Part shown: positions 1 to 12,901 of the stretch, piece after piece
Layout of the letters: each line of letters begins with the position of its first letter
Numbering within the stretch: the stretch's first letter is position 1
Source of the DNA: Saururus chinensis
Taxonomy: Eukaryota > Streptophyta > Magnoliopsida > Piperales > Saururaceae
Reading direction: 5' to 3'
NCBI GenBank assembly: GCA_035235625.1
Contig: CP141143.1
Span: forward strand, 20,815,092-20,879,091
DNA length: 64,000 nt
Position numbers and translations under genes: made by a program
Notes under the pieces: model-generated
Databases searched by the model: none
Seen by the model: the letters and a program-made list of their open reading frames with translations, nothing else
Told to the model about the DNA's origin: nothing

Positions 1-391
1 ATGTTCCCAACTATTATTTGAGTTATTAAGATTGTTAAGAAAGATAGCATGAACCGAGAACAAAGAGCCAAAGCAAATTCTCTACTAGGTTTCATGCAAT
101 CTTTTAAATTTGTTTTCAATTTACATATGATGAAAAAAAATTTGGGCTTTACAAATGATCTATCTAAATTATTGCAACGAAAGGAACAAGATATCGTGAA
201 TGAAGTGGATTTGGTTGAAACATCTAAGATATCTTTATAGGAGCTAAGAGACCATTGATGAGATTCTATCATGACTGAAGTTTCTGTATTTTGTAATAAG
301 CATGATATTGATGTTCCTTGCATGGATGATAACTATATAGCACTTGGACGGTCACGATGTGGAGAGTAAATTACAAATCTACATCACTATT
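1..391 (+). pseudogene. hAT-family transposase relic, 5' part (ZMYM1/TTF-like)
   Basis: This is the upstream half of a decayed hAT transposase that enters from beyond the left edge. Readable stretches include MNREQRAKANSLLGFMQSF, a charged LLQRKEQDIVNEVDLVE segment, and after in-frame stops (near 239 and 256) IMTEVSVFCNKHDIDVPCMD. These match the conserved order of plant hAT proteins of the TTF-type zinc-finger/DUF4371 class, which cut and paste DNA in the nucleus. At 369-391 the frame approaches the conserved TNLHHY block and is then cut by the solo LTR; the reading resumes at 3634 with FYTVSDMQLQELNTRF. Several stops show the gene was dead. Family assignment is by recalled motifs, so the exact subfamily is uncertain. 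Confidence 0.72.
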
Positions 392-396
392 GTGTT
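392..396. repeat. Target-site duplication GTGTT, left copy
   Basis: Five bases GTGTT immediately before the TG terminus of the solo LTR; identical to 3629-3633 right of the CA terminus. Five bases is the usual integrase duplication for LTR retrotransposons. Confidence 0.85.
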
Positions 397-3300
397 TGTC
401 ACGCCCCAACCCCAGAAAATCGGAGGTCAAAGGAAAGGTCGGTGTGCGCGGTGCAACAAAGTAGTGTTCGATGCAGAAAACTTAACCCCTCATACGGGTA
501 ATTCATAATGAAGTAATGCACCATAAGCTTTGTACAAAGGAAACGAGAAGGATGAAGGACTTCACATAAGAATTAGTCCACATAATACCTACATACATAG
601 TCCACTTAGCCCTCTATGGCTTAAGTAACATAACTAACATGACAAGTAAAGTATAAAGCATAGCTAAAATGACATAAAACTCAACATAACAAGCAACATA
701 AATAATCATGAAACATAAGGTCCCTAGAAAACCCCTCCTATACCAGATCATTAGCCACCTACTCTTGATAAAGTGAATCCTGACCCCCTGCATGTCACAT
801 CATGCAGCCCTAAAATAAAAATACACGAGAAAGAGGGGTGAACAATATACTCAGCAAAGTTTTTATATTACGGGAGGAAAATCCAAAACACATCAGAGGT
901 ATACCAAATAAAGTTCATCACATCATCACACATATGCATTTATATCATGACTTACCCTCCAAGCATCTACTCATAATAATATTAACATATCACCTACATA
1001 CCATACTATATGCATATCATAATATCATATCATTTAAGTCACCTGCATCACATGTTATCACCCATTACATCTGATCATAAATGTTCTATGCCTCCTACGC
1101 ATAATAGTTTCCACTTAACATCATATTTATCATCCACCACAAGTGTAACATAATCACATCCTCCATGAGTAACTTTTACATAATCATATCCTTCACAATC
1201 AATTCTCAATGCAAACATTCACCCTGCTTAAAAGTATCTCAAACACTTCGTCCAGCATACATGCAAATTAATTTATACCTACATGTGTAATATAAGCTTT
1301 GTCATCCCTAACCGTGTAATTGAGCATAATATCACATATACATGTAACCATAACAAGTAGTGAATGTCTCATTCATAGAGAGAAATAAACCATCTCATCA
1401 AGCCAAAAGCCCTGAGCACGAATTGGTCATCAAGATGGTCCCAAGCACTACGGCTCATCAAGACAATCTCAAGCATGACTGCTCACCAAGACGGTCCCGA
1501 GTAATTCTGCTCATCAAGACGGTCCCGAGCACTATATGTTATCTCAATCAATAACATATCTAACATTTAGCTCTTCTCAATCCAAGGAGGTACCAAGTCT
1601 CGAGCAATACTGCTCATCAAGACTTAATTCAAACGAAATCATGTCCTTTCGAACCCAACCAAATTGATAAGCTTTCGATTGATTAATCCAACAAGCAATA
1701 TACCATAATTGCATCTAATTGATCAACTACGACTAATCATGATAAATTTCATCTATATACCGTTTACATGATGCATGCAATATGACACATACGTGAGCAA
1801 CACTACATAAATCCTAATACATGAGATATGCTCCAGTCAGTTCATATGTGCATCATTCCTAATCCATTTGTGTCAAATAACTACCACAACTACCTTCACA
1901 AGTCTGTACATCGTAATAATGTTCAAATCTAAGCATTGACGTATGCATCATAAACTAACCATCATCATACTACACGCATGCCTTCATGATTTTTTATCAT
2001 GGTTCCTTCTTATTGAAACCATGAATACAAAATGGTGAAAACCTCAAAAAATACAAGTTCAAGCCAATTACAACTTCATGCTAGACTTAAATAAGTATAA
2101 TTATTATATTACTTAAGCTAGATATGAAAATATAGTTTACGACAAATTAGCACAACATGCGTAAGCATACATGCCCAACCTCATAATTAAACTCATTGGA
2201 ATCATATATAAAACATGAAAAATCATCAATCATGAATTTAGGATAAGGAGAACATCATATTGAAATCTAATAATATGGAACCTAATACATGTTTTAACTA
2301 CATCATAGCTTCCAAGTTAGTATTCATGCATTCATAGTAACATTGTAAGTAAAAATAACTTATTATAAGCATAATGAATGAGATGTATAAAAAAGTGAAC
2401 AAGAAATGGACAAAGTACTCAAGAAGGCAATTTTGCTATTTATCCATTCGATCGGCCAGATGGCCATTCAAACACCTGGTTGCTTGATCGACCAGACAAC
2501 TGTTCAAATGCTAGGCCATTTGATTGGCTGTAGGGCCATTCAAACACCCCTCACAGTTCAAAAACTAGTTCGTCTTCAACCTTGCAAAGCCAAAACTAAA
2601 AATATATAAAATCGATAAGAAAACCCTAATATTGAAATATAAGCTTAATGAATGATAGATCTAGACATTTCCAAGATAAATTGAAGATAATCACTAAAAA
2701 GAACATGCTTTATTTAACCCACCATTAAAATATAAATATAAGTAAAACCCACATAAACCATTCTAAACCTTAAATCCGAAACATCAATCAACTGAGAATG
2801 AAAATATTTACCCTCAGTGAGCTTTTGAATCCCAAATCGAAGCTCTAATCGTCGCAAATCCTTACCCAAAGTTAGGGCTTAGTTAATATCTCATTAAATT
2901 CGAATATTAAGCTTAAACAACTTTGAAAATATGTAGATCTAGGGTTTTCCTTGCTTAAAAATGAAAATCCCTAAATTAGGGTTTGAAATAGATATTAAAA
3001 ACATCATTTTTAATAGCGTAAAATGAAGATCATCTTTGGAAAAGATGGGATTAAGAAGGATGAAGGAGAATCTAAAAGATTAATGAAAAATCAAGGCTTA
3101 AACATGCCTAAATCGATTTTTCCTCTTTTAGTATGGGGAGTAGAGCTTCTCAACCTCCAATCTCATACCTTTCCCAATTAGGAAAGGGGTTGAAATTTTC
3201 TATTTATAGTAAGTACTTCAGGTGTAAATATTAAAAGTTGTGATACAAATAAAATTTAATACTCTAAATAGGTAATTTTGTTCATTTTAAGGCTAAAATA

Positions 3301-3628
3301 AATTTTAAATTTTTTAAAATTATTTAATCATAAAATAAGTAAAATTGAAGATCTCGTGGGACCTTCACCTCTCAAATGTGAATGTGGGGCTTACAGTGGA
3401 GCTTGCACCCTAAATTTATAAAAAAATCACATAAAACCTTAAAAATTCCCTAAAAATAGGATAAATTGAGTTTAGTCTAGACACTTATAAAAATGAGAGA
3501 AAAAATTATTGAAACCATCATTATAATTCTCTAACCTCAAAACAAGTCCAACTGACTAATTAAAACAAAACCACACAATAATAACAAAATTTAAATCAAT
3601 AAATCAGGTTAAGGTTAGAGATCTTACA
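397..3628 (+). mobile_element. Solo LTR (3.23 kb) of a long-LTR retrotransposon, inserted in the hAT relic
   Basis: The element starts TGTCACGCCCC and ends GATCTTACA, so it has TG...CA termini, and it is flanked by a perfect 5-bp duplication GTGTT (392-396 and 3629-3633). No gag or pol reading frame lies inside, so this is one LTR left after LTR-LTR recombination. Removing it joins the hAT reading across the site. Sequence near 791-860 (TGTCACATCATGCAGCCC followed by a GGGGTGA stretch) recurs at 54990-55030 and in reverse at 32830-32870. A GGCCATTCAAAC-type block at 2440-2560 recurs in reverse near 30810-30870. These identify the same family. The LTR is unusually long; assignment to Ty3/gypsy is likely but inferred. 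Confidence 0.85.
1424..1538 (+). repeat. About four tandem 28-30 bp repeats inside the LTR
   Basis: The unit CTCATCAAGACGGTCCCGAG plus about eight variable bases is repeated nearly four times, with a degenerate further copy at about 1590-1622. It is a minisatellite internal to the solo LTR. It accounts for the apparent short reading frame here, which is not a gene. Confidence 0.7.
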
Positions 3629-3633
3629 GTGTT

Positions 3634-4673
3634 GGTTTATTTTACACTGTCAGTGATATGCAATTGCAAGAGCTTAACACACGTTTTACTGAAAAAAAAT
3701 ATGGAGTTGCTTCTTTACATGGCATGCCTAGATCGAAAGGATTCTTTCTCAGCCTATGATAAAGAGAAATTACTTTGTCTTGCTAAATTTTATCCCCATG
3801 AATTCTCTCCATTGAATATTTTAACCATCGGGGATCAACTTGATGTTTATGTTATGCATATATAGAACAACAATGAGTTCTCAAATTTAAATGGAATTAC
3901 TGATCTAACTAAGAAAATAGTGGAGAAGAAAAAGAACTTATCGTTTCCTTTGGTTTATTTGTTCATAAAGTTAGCATTAACCCTTCCAGTTGTCACTGTT
4001 ATTATTGAGAGAACTTTTTCTATGATAAATATTGTAAAAAATAAACTTTGTAACTAGATGGGAGATGAGTGGATGAATGAATATTGTTTGATAACAACCA
4101 AATCAATAATGAAAAGATCATCCAATACTTCCAAAACATGAGGAGCTGTCGAGGGAAATTGTTATTCCAAAGGTACATTATATTTTCAAGTTATTTATTT
4201 ATTATTTGTATTTTATTTTGTTATACTTCTATTAGTTGGTATAATTTACGTCTATTAATTTATACACAAAAGAGAGAACTTAATAATACTACCAAAGAGC
4301 TTTATCTTCTTTTTATAGAACACCCACATGTTTATATTATGTTTGTTCATATTTATGAATTTATTGTCTAGTGTTATAAGTAAATAGTCCTATGTTATAA
4401 GTGAATAATCCTATGTTTAATTTGGTTCCACTTGTTGACTTTATTTTTAGATTTTATTTAAATCATAAATTAGATAGCACTACTAAGTGAATAATATTTT
4501 GATATATTTTGTATTGATTAATTTTTTTAAAAGAAAATGTGGTATTAATTCTTATATGCATCTTTCATCAAAATAGGGTAAGCTATATTATGTATATATA
4601 TGCTCATGAAAAAAATTTACTTGAGGCTTAGTTATTTTTTTACCACCGTGATTAAAAAACTTGATCCGTCACT
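3634..4673 (+). pseudogene. hAT-family transposase relic, 3' part with dimerisation domain and terminal repeat
   Basis: This continues the relic broken at 391. It reads FYTVSDMQLQELNTRFTEKN, then LLLYMACLDRKDSFSAYDKE, KLLCLAKFYPHEFSPLNI, and at about 3945-4080 the C-terminal hAT dimerisation block LSFPLVYLFIKLALTLPVV followed by ERTFSMINIVKNKL, a stop, and MGDEWMNE. In intact relatives the last block is AFSAMKIVKN-like and ends the protein. Stops and frame breaks at 3863 and 4056 make it non-coding. At about 4659-4673 the sequence AACTTGATCCGTCACT resembles the inverted terminal repeat of hAT elements (complement AGTGACGGATCAAG), which would mark the element's right end. An 8-bp target duplication cannot be tested because the left end is outside the window. 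Confidence 0.75.
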
Positions 4674-4679
4674 CACTGA

Positions 4680-7600
4680 ATGATCGGAGGGGGAGATTCT
4701 TTGGATTTAAGATTGGCAAAGTGACACACAGGGAAGTTGTCACCGGACTGTGACAGTATGTCTGACGGATGATCCAGTTTTAAGGCTACGAGCTGCGACT
4801 GTCTTCTCACAGTTCGACATCAAGTTTAAAGGTTGTAAAAGTGGCAGTGGATCGTGATTTAAATGGTGGTGATTGTATGAAAAAATATTGTGTCTACCGG
4901 CTACCGGATGTTCGGATGGTCAAGTTTCTGAAATCTAAAGTGCTGCATCTGCATCCCTTGTGTGGAGCAGACCTGGGGCTACTGTGTACTGGCTATTTTC
5001 TTGTCTTGTTTTCTTAGACATATCTATGTAATGCATGTATAAATTTTACATATGAAAAAAAAAAAGTTTGATTAGTAACTCTTTTAGTGTGACTGACACG
5101 ATTGCAGTAGAAATGGATAAAATTTTGTCTTTGCTAGATGTTTTCACGAAAAAAAAGCCAAAATAAGGATTCCATTTTGGTTTTGCTTCCCTGTTGCCAG
5201 CACTTTCTTTTCGAGTGTCACAAAGAAGGGAAAAAAGGTGGCTCGTCTCTGATAATGCAGTCTGAAATGACCGCAACGAATTTGCATCTTCTGCATAGAT
5301 CTGCTGTGGATTCTCGCCAATATTCGGCACTTCAATGAATTCTGAAATTTATGCTTGCCGGCATTGCATTGAGCCCAGTTCCGTCCCCGTCACCTTCCAA
5401 CCAGCGTATGCACTCTAGTTAACACTTGGCTTCAACAAGGTTTTGTTATATCTTGGTTTAATTGCTTTGCGAGATAAACATCTGTTTCTAAATTGCTTTT
5501 GATTACTTTACCTCGTGCTTTTGGCATTGTCAGACATTCTTGACTTGTCTGAACCTTTTATCAACTCTTTTTTTCTTTTGGTACTATGAAGCTTTTATTA
5601 AAAACTAGAAATGAAGTACACAGCATCTCTAGATTCTTTCGGCCAGCAACTCACATGACGAAGATGCTATTGTTCGTACACCGGTAAAAAATGCGAAGTA
5701 CATCACACTGAAGTGGCCGTATCTTCTAAAAAATCCGTCTAGTGGAGCGGGGATCGTCTATTACACTATGGATACATACAGCTGAAGGAAACCGTAATTT
5801 GTGAGAAGTGGGCATGGTCTAAAACTGTGAATGAATGCTTACACTTTGTCGCAGCCCGTCAGACAGACAACCCTGAAAGAATGTCCTCATATTCTTGTAA
5901 TTTTGCAAACTAATCATATCATTTTGTCAATATCTGAATCGACTACGGATATGGCAAATCAGATTGAAGCTGAATGGTAAAACTCTATCACTGAGGAAGG
6001 ATTAACCAGCTTTGAACAACCTATAGAAATTAAGAAGTGTCAAAGCCGGAAAATGGTGAATCTTTTATAGTGGTATTGATAAACAACTAAAGCAGAAGTA
6101 CCGACACCAAAGAAAAGGGATTGAGATATCCAGTTAGGCCTGTTATTTTGTATGATATCATATGCCTTTTATTATGCCGAAGAGGAGGGACTTAGGTTGT
6201 TAGATGAGGCAAGACTACAGGTTCATGTATGAGTGTTAAATGACCTGTCTCCTGGGGCTTATCCTTCCGCCATGCCTGCTCCCGTGAATAAGTTCTAAAC
6301 CGCACCAATCGTCCCTTGAGCATTCAATGTGAATGTAAATCGAAGTTCCTCAGATGTCTGAGGGAGGGTGAGTTATCTGCCTCCATAAGCCTCCAAATGA
6401 GTTGTCAATTTAAATCACTTCCAACATATCAGCCAACTTTGTCTCCATTGGACCTCATGATGATTGAAGGCAGCAGCTGCCCATGTGACGCCCGTTACCT
6501 TAGCTAATTCCTTACAGTTTGTCACGTGACACTCACATGCATGAGAGAGAGGGAGAGAGAGAGACAGAGAAAGAGAACGGTAGATGCACAGAATAAGTAT
6601 GCTTCGGGGCCAGGTGCGATGTGGGTGTCTGGGGGCCCAGCAGGACCGAAATTGGGCAACAAAAAGGACTTGCATACGGAATTTCTCGGTGTGGGGAGCA
6701 CCGGAGAGACTCAGATAGTCAGATGTTTTGGGCCGTGGAAGAAGATGACAAGGGTCTGATTATCATAGTAAACGGGGCATGCTTAAGCATGAGCTGCCTG
6801 GTGTCACGCCTGTTTTAGCTGTGCGAGAATGAGACAAACCAAACTGATTGAAGAATGCTCTTACGTTAATTTTCGTACAGGATAACTTATAGCTTTCCTA
6901 GTAAAAACAAAAAATTTAAAACAGAAAACTTATCCGCTCTAAATCAAGCTGATCAGCATAAACCGGGCAAAGTTTTACGAAATGTAGCATGAATTAGACT
7001 GAGTATAGTGCAATATATAGAAAAAAGCCTAAGACTAATCAAGAAATAAGACAAGGTCTGACTATTCATAGGAAACAAGAATGCTTGAGCGTGTGCCACG
7101 CTTTTTTGTGCTGTACAACAACGATATAAACTGAACTGATTGAACATTCTTTTCAAAGTTTTTGGTTGCTAATAACTGATTGAAGAATGCTTTTATGTTG
7201 ATTAAGTTTCATCTCGGTTCTGCATCAAATGGATCCACGACTGTTGTTTTGAATTCATAGACCCACAGTTCATCTCGTTGGAAAGCTATATCGTGAATGT
7301 AACATAACTCAAACTTATAATTAGTTATGATCAATCAGATAAAAAGGTAAGAGAAAGAAAAGGCCAGGACAAGTCAAGAAGAAAATATGAGCTTGAGGCC
7401 ACCCTGGCCATCGCGACCTGACCTTCTTGTAGGGAGGCGAGAAAGCGATGGACGCCTCCATCCCATGCAAAACACGAGGAGGGCCATCGCTCAAAACCGG
7501 CCATCTTTTCGATTTGTTGGCTCCAAAACGTCGTTGATGTTGTTGTAATACAGCTAAGCCTCAACGAGAGGCTTTGAATAATCAAATGCAAATGGGATGG

Positions 7601-9700
7601 CTTAGCCACCCGTGAACGAGGAGATGAGAATATATATATTATAGACTATGTTTAAAAAAGAACTACACAAGGAAGGAAAACGAGGAAATCAATGAAATGG
7701 CGTCTCTCGTGAAATCTGCATGGCAGATGATCCAATCATATGAACAAGGCTTACATGTACACCACTTGGTACTCGGCATAGACTCCGACAGGTTGGCATG
7801 AATCAAGGGGCAGACAAGTCGCAAAGCATGGTGGCTTTACCACCGGAGGAAACCGAGGGGGACAGCGGAAGAGTAATATAATGGTACCGATTAGCGAAGT
7901 CTAAGCTGAAACCACGGATTGATCTGTGGAACACGCTGGGGATGAGTGAATAATGAGTTAGGCCAGCGGTACGGTTTACAGCTTCTAGTGTAGGTCGAGC
8001 CATGCCCACGAGATATTCTCCCTTCATTATAAAGGACAAATGCCTTATTGAAGTTGAGCACAACACCGATCGCTGCATCATTTGGAATTCAGAATAAAAA
8101 TTAAGAAAGATTACGATATGGGTTCTGTGTAATGCCCCCATTACGCAATTTAGGGCGCTGATGGGATTTGTTTCGTTAACTTTGTCTTAGCTTTCTTTGT
8201 GTATGTGGCCAAAAGTCAACAAAATGAATACTTATAACGTACAAGGTTGTTTCTAATATGCACAATGACTCGGAGAGCTTCTTTTAAAGCTCGTTTCATC
8301 CACTTTATAAGGTGCCCTTGTTTTATGCTCACTCCAACGCCTTCGTTTGTCTTCTTTATATGAGCGGAAGTCTTAGTTGTGTGGTTAAAATATTGTTACA
8401 TGGCCCCATTAGCCTATGTACAATTCACATCACACAAAATTCGAGGTTATCGTTGCGTTAGGAGAAGATAAGCAGGGCAGTTATCACCATTAATGCATCC
8501 CTGCTGTCGGCGAAGTAGGGAGAAGTGAACTGTCCATGGCCCAAGTGATACATAATGTATTTAAGAAACCTTATTTTCTTAGGATAATCATACCCAGGAG
8601 AGATGAAGCACATGCTGTTGGGCATGCTTACACATACTTTAGTAAGGAAATCAGCATTTGTGATAGGGACAGTAATATTTACCACATGCTTTAACGGGAC
8701 CACACCCAAGACTCCAATCACATCTAGAACTGCAAAAGAACCAAATGTAAAGAGATCCCAAAGAGTTACTGAGCAGACCGCCTTTATCTGCCCAAATAAC
8801 AGTAAGCACTAACTTCTAAACAACAAGAAGGCTCTAAAACCTATGATAACTGGATATATAGTATTGAACCGCAGCAGCATTGCGCATGTTGGGCAGCAAC
8901 CATCTTGCTTTAAAAGGAGGGAGATTAGGGAAGTAAAGAACTGCTTTCAAGGGGAAACCACTTTCCTTGGGCAAACCAAAACGTTCTTGGCTTCTCACTT
9001 TATTTGAAGGCTGCTTTGCCAAATGGTCCCCTCTAATATGACCCCGTGAACCCCCCTTGCCTGTCCACCCTTGGTGAAGATTTTGAAACAACCCTAGCAA
9101 ATTAATCAATAAGAAGGATCAGCATTCTGGAGAAGGGTGCCATGGACCAGTACTGTCAGGTCTAATTTCACTCAGGCCTGCAGCCGGAAGGAAGAGAGAG
9201 CAAGAACCATTTAAGTATTCACTGTTTGAAATGGAATGTTTCAGGATTTTGTTTTGTTTTCCAGACCCAATATTTTGTCCATAGGGTCTGGTTCATCATC
9301 ATTTAGAACTCATTCCGTTACTCTTTTGTCAATCTATTTAATTATTTAACCGCTTTAGAAAAGAACAAGATTGAAATAAAATATAATTAGCAAATAGCAA
9401 AGATGATGAAGAAGATCATATCAAGGCTCATCAACCACCCCCGAAAAAGAACCAAAACAGAAATCGTTTTGAAAAAGACAGAGGGGCCCATGAGACCAAA
9501 ACAACCGGCTGCATTTGCAAACCAAGATGCATGCAACAGTTCGCTCCTCCATTTATGAATCACAAGGGGACAACGCCAATCATCTGACGTGACCTTTTCC
9601 ATCTGTATGCTGCTAAATCCATGCCATATTGACATATATAACTTTGCAAGCCAACAGTCGACATACTCCTATCTCCTATAATGGCTGCAATCAACGCAAT
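4680..9700. other. Low-copy intergenic stretch without a supported gene
   Basis: No reading frame here exceeds about 112 codons, and none shows a domain I recognise. There is a short GA microsatellite at 6542-6578. The minus strand at about 8575-8745 has a splice-acceptor-like TTTTGCAG followed by an open stretch including GVLGVVPLKHVVNITVPITN and a donor-like GTATGTG. It might be an orphan exon, but I cannot name it. Much of 4680-5420 and 7330-8140 is moderately GC-rich and could be untranslated or decayed gene sequence. I see no tRNA or rRNA. Confidence 0.4.
6542..6578. repeat. GA-rich microsatellite
   Basis: A run of GAGAGA with scattered interruptions (GGGAGAGAGAGAGACAGAGA and similar). 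It explains the Arg/Glu-alternating peptides read from both strands; there is no gene. Confidence 0.8.
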
Positions 9701-9964
9701 TATGCAATTTTTTTTAATTATAAATAAATATATATGGGCTTACAAAACTTGTATACAAAGATGGTGTATATTACACGCATTCAAGAAGCTAGGGGGGAGG
9801 AGGAAAAAAGGGAATATATTAGGGGCATTTTCGATATTCTTCTTACCCGAAAATAACCCCAAAGATTCTTCGTCAACTGAAGGGAAGGTTAGTAGAAAGG
9901 GTAATTTGGTCATTTGACAGATTTGTGAAAGCAGAAACCCGACCGGACTTTGCATTGGTTGGTG

Positions 9965-12901
9965 CTATATTTGGTCCGGGCCAGAGGACGAATCGGGCCA
10001 AGCAGCGGAGGTGGAGCCATGGTGGTGGTCCAGCCGGCGGAAAACTATGGGGGCCCCGTGCTGGGGGTAGAGGAGCATGAGGACGGTGGGGGCGTGGCAG
10101 TAGGTGGAGCCGAGGCGGAAGGAGAAGCGCTGGAGGATTACGGCGAGGGCCAGCTTGGCCTGGAGCAGGGCCAGGTTCTGGCCGATGCAGGTACGGGCTC
10201 CCAGCCCGAAAGGGACGAAGGCCATAGGGTGTCTGGCCGCCCGGGCCACCCCCTCGCCGAACCTGGCCGGGTTGAACTCCGTCGCATCCCGACCCCACAG
10301 GCCCTGGTCGTGATGGACGGCCAGGATCGGCATCAACAGCTCCGTCCCCTGGGGGATCCGGTACCCTCCCAGCTCTACGTCGGCCTTCGCCCTCCTTATC
10401 GTCGCCACCGCCGGCGGGTATAGCCTGAGCGACTCGTTCAGAATCATGCCCAGCTGCGCAGAAAATTACCATCATCAATAACGCACTGAACTGACCATAA
10501 TTATGGACTAATTATTAGAGAGTTAAAAAGGCATTGGAAATTACCGTTTTAAGCTTGGGAAGGTGGTCTTTGGAGGGGAGGTCCTGGGACCCGCACGTAC
10601 GGAGGACCTCGTCGCGTGCGAGGTCCTGCCAGCGGGGGTGCATGGCGAGGAGGACGGTGGTCCAGGTGAGGAGGTTGGAGGTGGTCTGCTTGCCGGCGAA
10701 GAAGAAGGTCTTGCACTCCTCCACAATGTCCTGGACCGTCATCATGGACCTGGACTCCTCGTGCGGGCCCGCGTCGATCATCAAGCCCAGCAAGTCCTTG
10801 GGCCCATCCCGGGGCCCGCCCCGGCTGCCGCGCCTCCCCTCCTCCCGCCGCCGCACGACCAGCCGAGCCAGCGACTCTCTGATCTCCCTGTCCAGCCTCC
10901 ACGACCTCATGTTCTTCCTCGTGGGCAGAAACCTAAACCAAATTAAGAATTACATCAAATTAAATTATATATATTTATACCTATAAATAAAAATGGAAAT
11001 GAGATTGACCCCATCCCATTGATGGATGATTAAGGCACTAATGCGGTGCTAATTATGTATGAATACGTGCCTGTAGCCAGGAATGAAGACCTTGCGGAAG
11101 GCCTCGGCGGCGAAGACCATTTGCTGGGCCTGCAGCCGGAAGACGGCTTTGCCTTCCTCATAGCTGCTGCCAAACGCGGTTCGGGTGATCACGTCCTCTG
11201 TCAATGCCTGGAACCAGTCCGAGACCTCAACCTCCACCTCCCCGGATTCGGACATGGAGTCGGACCACTTGTCCATCATTTCCAGCACCGTGTTGCCCAT
11301 CACCGGTATCAGTTGCTGGAACACAAGTCCGAATCACATCGTGAGTTGTGTAATGAAGCTTAGAGTAGAGCAGGAAACGGAGTTGGGTTTTTGTAGTATT
11401 GGTTGGTAGTTAAATTACTTTGAGATTTTCCATGTGGAAGGCCGGGCTGATGATCTTCCGGTGGAACGCCCACTTCTTGCCCTTGAGGCTGAGGAGGCCG
11501 TCGCCCTCCAGCTGCCGGACCAGCGGGTGGGACTCGTTCTTCTCGTAGAACTCGGACTTAGACCCGAATATCTCCCGGATGAGGTCCGGATCGGCGACGG
11601 TGAGGCGGGCCGTGGGGCCGAACCACACCAGGAACGTCCCACCTGCGTATGTGGACAGTCCATGAATAATGGTGATTTGAATAACCCAAATTAATCAAAT
11701 TCGGGAAAGACGAAGTCATGGAAGTCTAGTCCTACAAGATACTGGAGAAATGCTATTTTATCACTAAAAGAAGACAAAAAAGGAGATGTAGCACTACGAC
11801 TAATGCATGGAAAAGGAGTTTGGGAGAAGAAGAAGAAAGATAACGAACAAATCATAGGTGTTAAGAAGTTCAAATGGTTGGGGAGAGGAGATTAGAAAAG
11901 GCGGCAAGCTATAATGAAACATAACTGTTTCTGCGCCTGAAACCGAAGAAACAAGTGGGGAGAAGACTGTACACGAAAAGGAGTGACAGAAGGACCGGAT
12001 AATCCAAATTTCAGACCAGGTTTCCGTTTCTTGACGGCAGAGATTATGCACAATAAAAACAAAATCACAGGCCATTTTGAGTTAATGCACCGCACCCTTT
12101 TTGGGTACTTGGCAAGAGAAGGCGAGTGGACAAAATCTTTGAATAGCCGAGGGAGCTAGCTCAAGAGGAGCTCTGGTGAAAGGATAAACAGCTTTGCAAG
12201 GGAGACTGAGATACGAGGCAACCCAAGCACAGGACATGAAAGAAGTAGAGAGAAACTCATCTTAGACTTGAAAAACAGAAACGGTTGAAAATCTAAATTA
12301 TTCCGTCGAATGAGTTGACAAGAATGAAAAGACAGGAAGTCCGAACTCCCCAAGTTGGATCACTTAAAGTGAATCCGACCATGGATGCAGATTCATATGA
12401 GCAGCAAAGGAAACTGGAAGGCCATTTGTAAGAAATTAACAAGCTAATCTCTCTGGGAAAAGCAGATAATGAGAACCCATAAAGCCCAAGGCCATACCAA
12501 AAAAAGCTCATATTGAAAACTTGGGCAATCCTATAAAGGGAAGAAGAAACGGTTTTAGGTGTGAGAAAGAAAGAGAGAGAAGGGATACCATAAATCTTCT
12601 TCCAGTGGTGATAGAAAGACAGCACTCTGGGGAGGATGTTGTGGGAGTGAGGCATGGGCTGGGAGGTGGCCTTCTGCATAAGACCCACTATCTCCTTCAC
12701 ATTTCCAATGAAGAAATGATACGGAGGGCCTCGTATTCCTTGCCTGGCGAAGTGCTCCTCCATCTTCCTCGGCCTCCACCAGAGGCAGACACCCACTTTC
12801 AGCACAACCAAGAAAACCAACAACAATGCACTTGTGATGTAGACCCAGTCGCTCAGGACCCCTCCCATATCTCCCCACAAAACAACACACTTCCACCCCA
12901 C
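9965..12901 (-). CDS. CYP734A: Cytochrome P450, CYP734A-type (brassinosteroid C-26 hydroxylase family)
   Basis: Five exons on the minus strand: 12901-12589, 11642-11419, 11315-11071, 10932-10545 and 10453-9965 (stop TAG). They sum to 1659 bases, 552 aa, with phases that join cleanly. Residues about 19-42 form a membrane anchor (VYITSALLLVFLVVL), followed by RGPPYHFFIGN. The I-helix AGKQT is at 340-344, ESLR (ExxR) at 397-400, FNPARF at 450-455, and the heme loop FGLGARTCIG at 472-481 with Cys479 as iron ligand. The CYP72-clan pattern VEECKTFFFAGKQTTSNLL and LLYPQHGAPIVF match CYP734A (BAS1) proteins. Those enzymes inactivate castasterone and brassinolide by C-26 hydroxylation at the ER. Known members are about 520-560 aa. 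About 20 extra Ser/His-rich residues follow GAPIVFRRL. Exon 3 appears to end at a GC donor. Exons are strongly GC-biased, unlike the introns. The P450 identity is secure; CYP734A rests on recalled motifs. Confidence 0.93.

Noticed and set aside
838..1074. 78-codon frame rich in His, Ile and Leu
   Set aside because: Lies within the solo LTR in CATATC-type simple sequence; not conserved in the other LTR copies as a frame.
9950..10423. 157-codon plus-strand frame, and others at 10534-10986
   Set aside because: These lie antisense to P450 exons 4 and 5; high GC removes stops from all frames. The minus-strand P450 explains the sequence.
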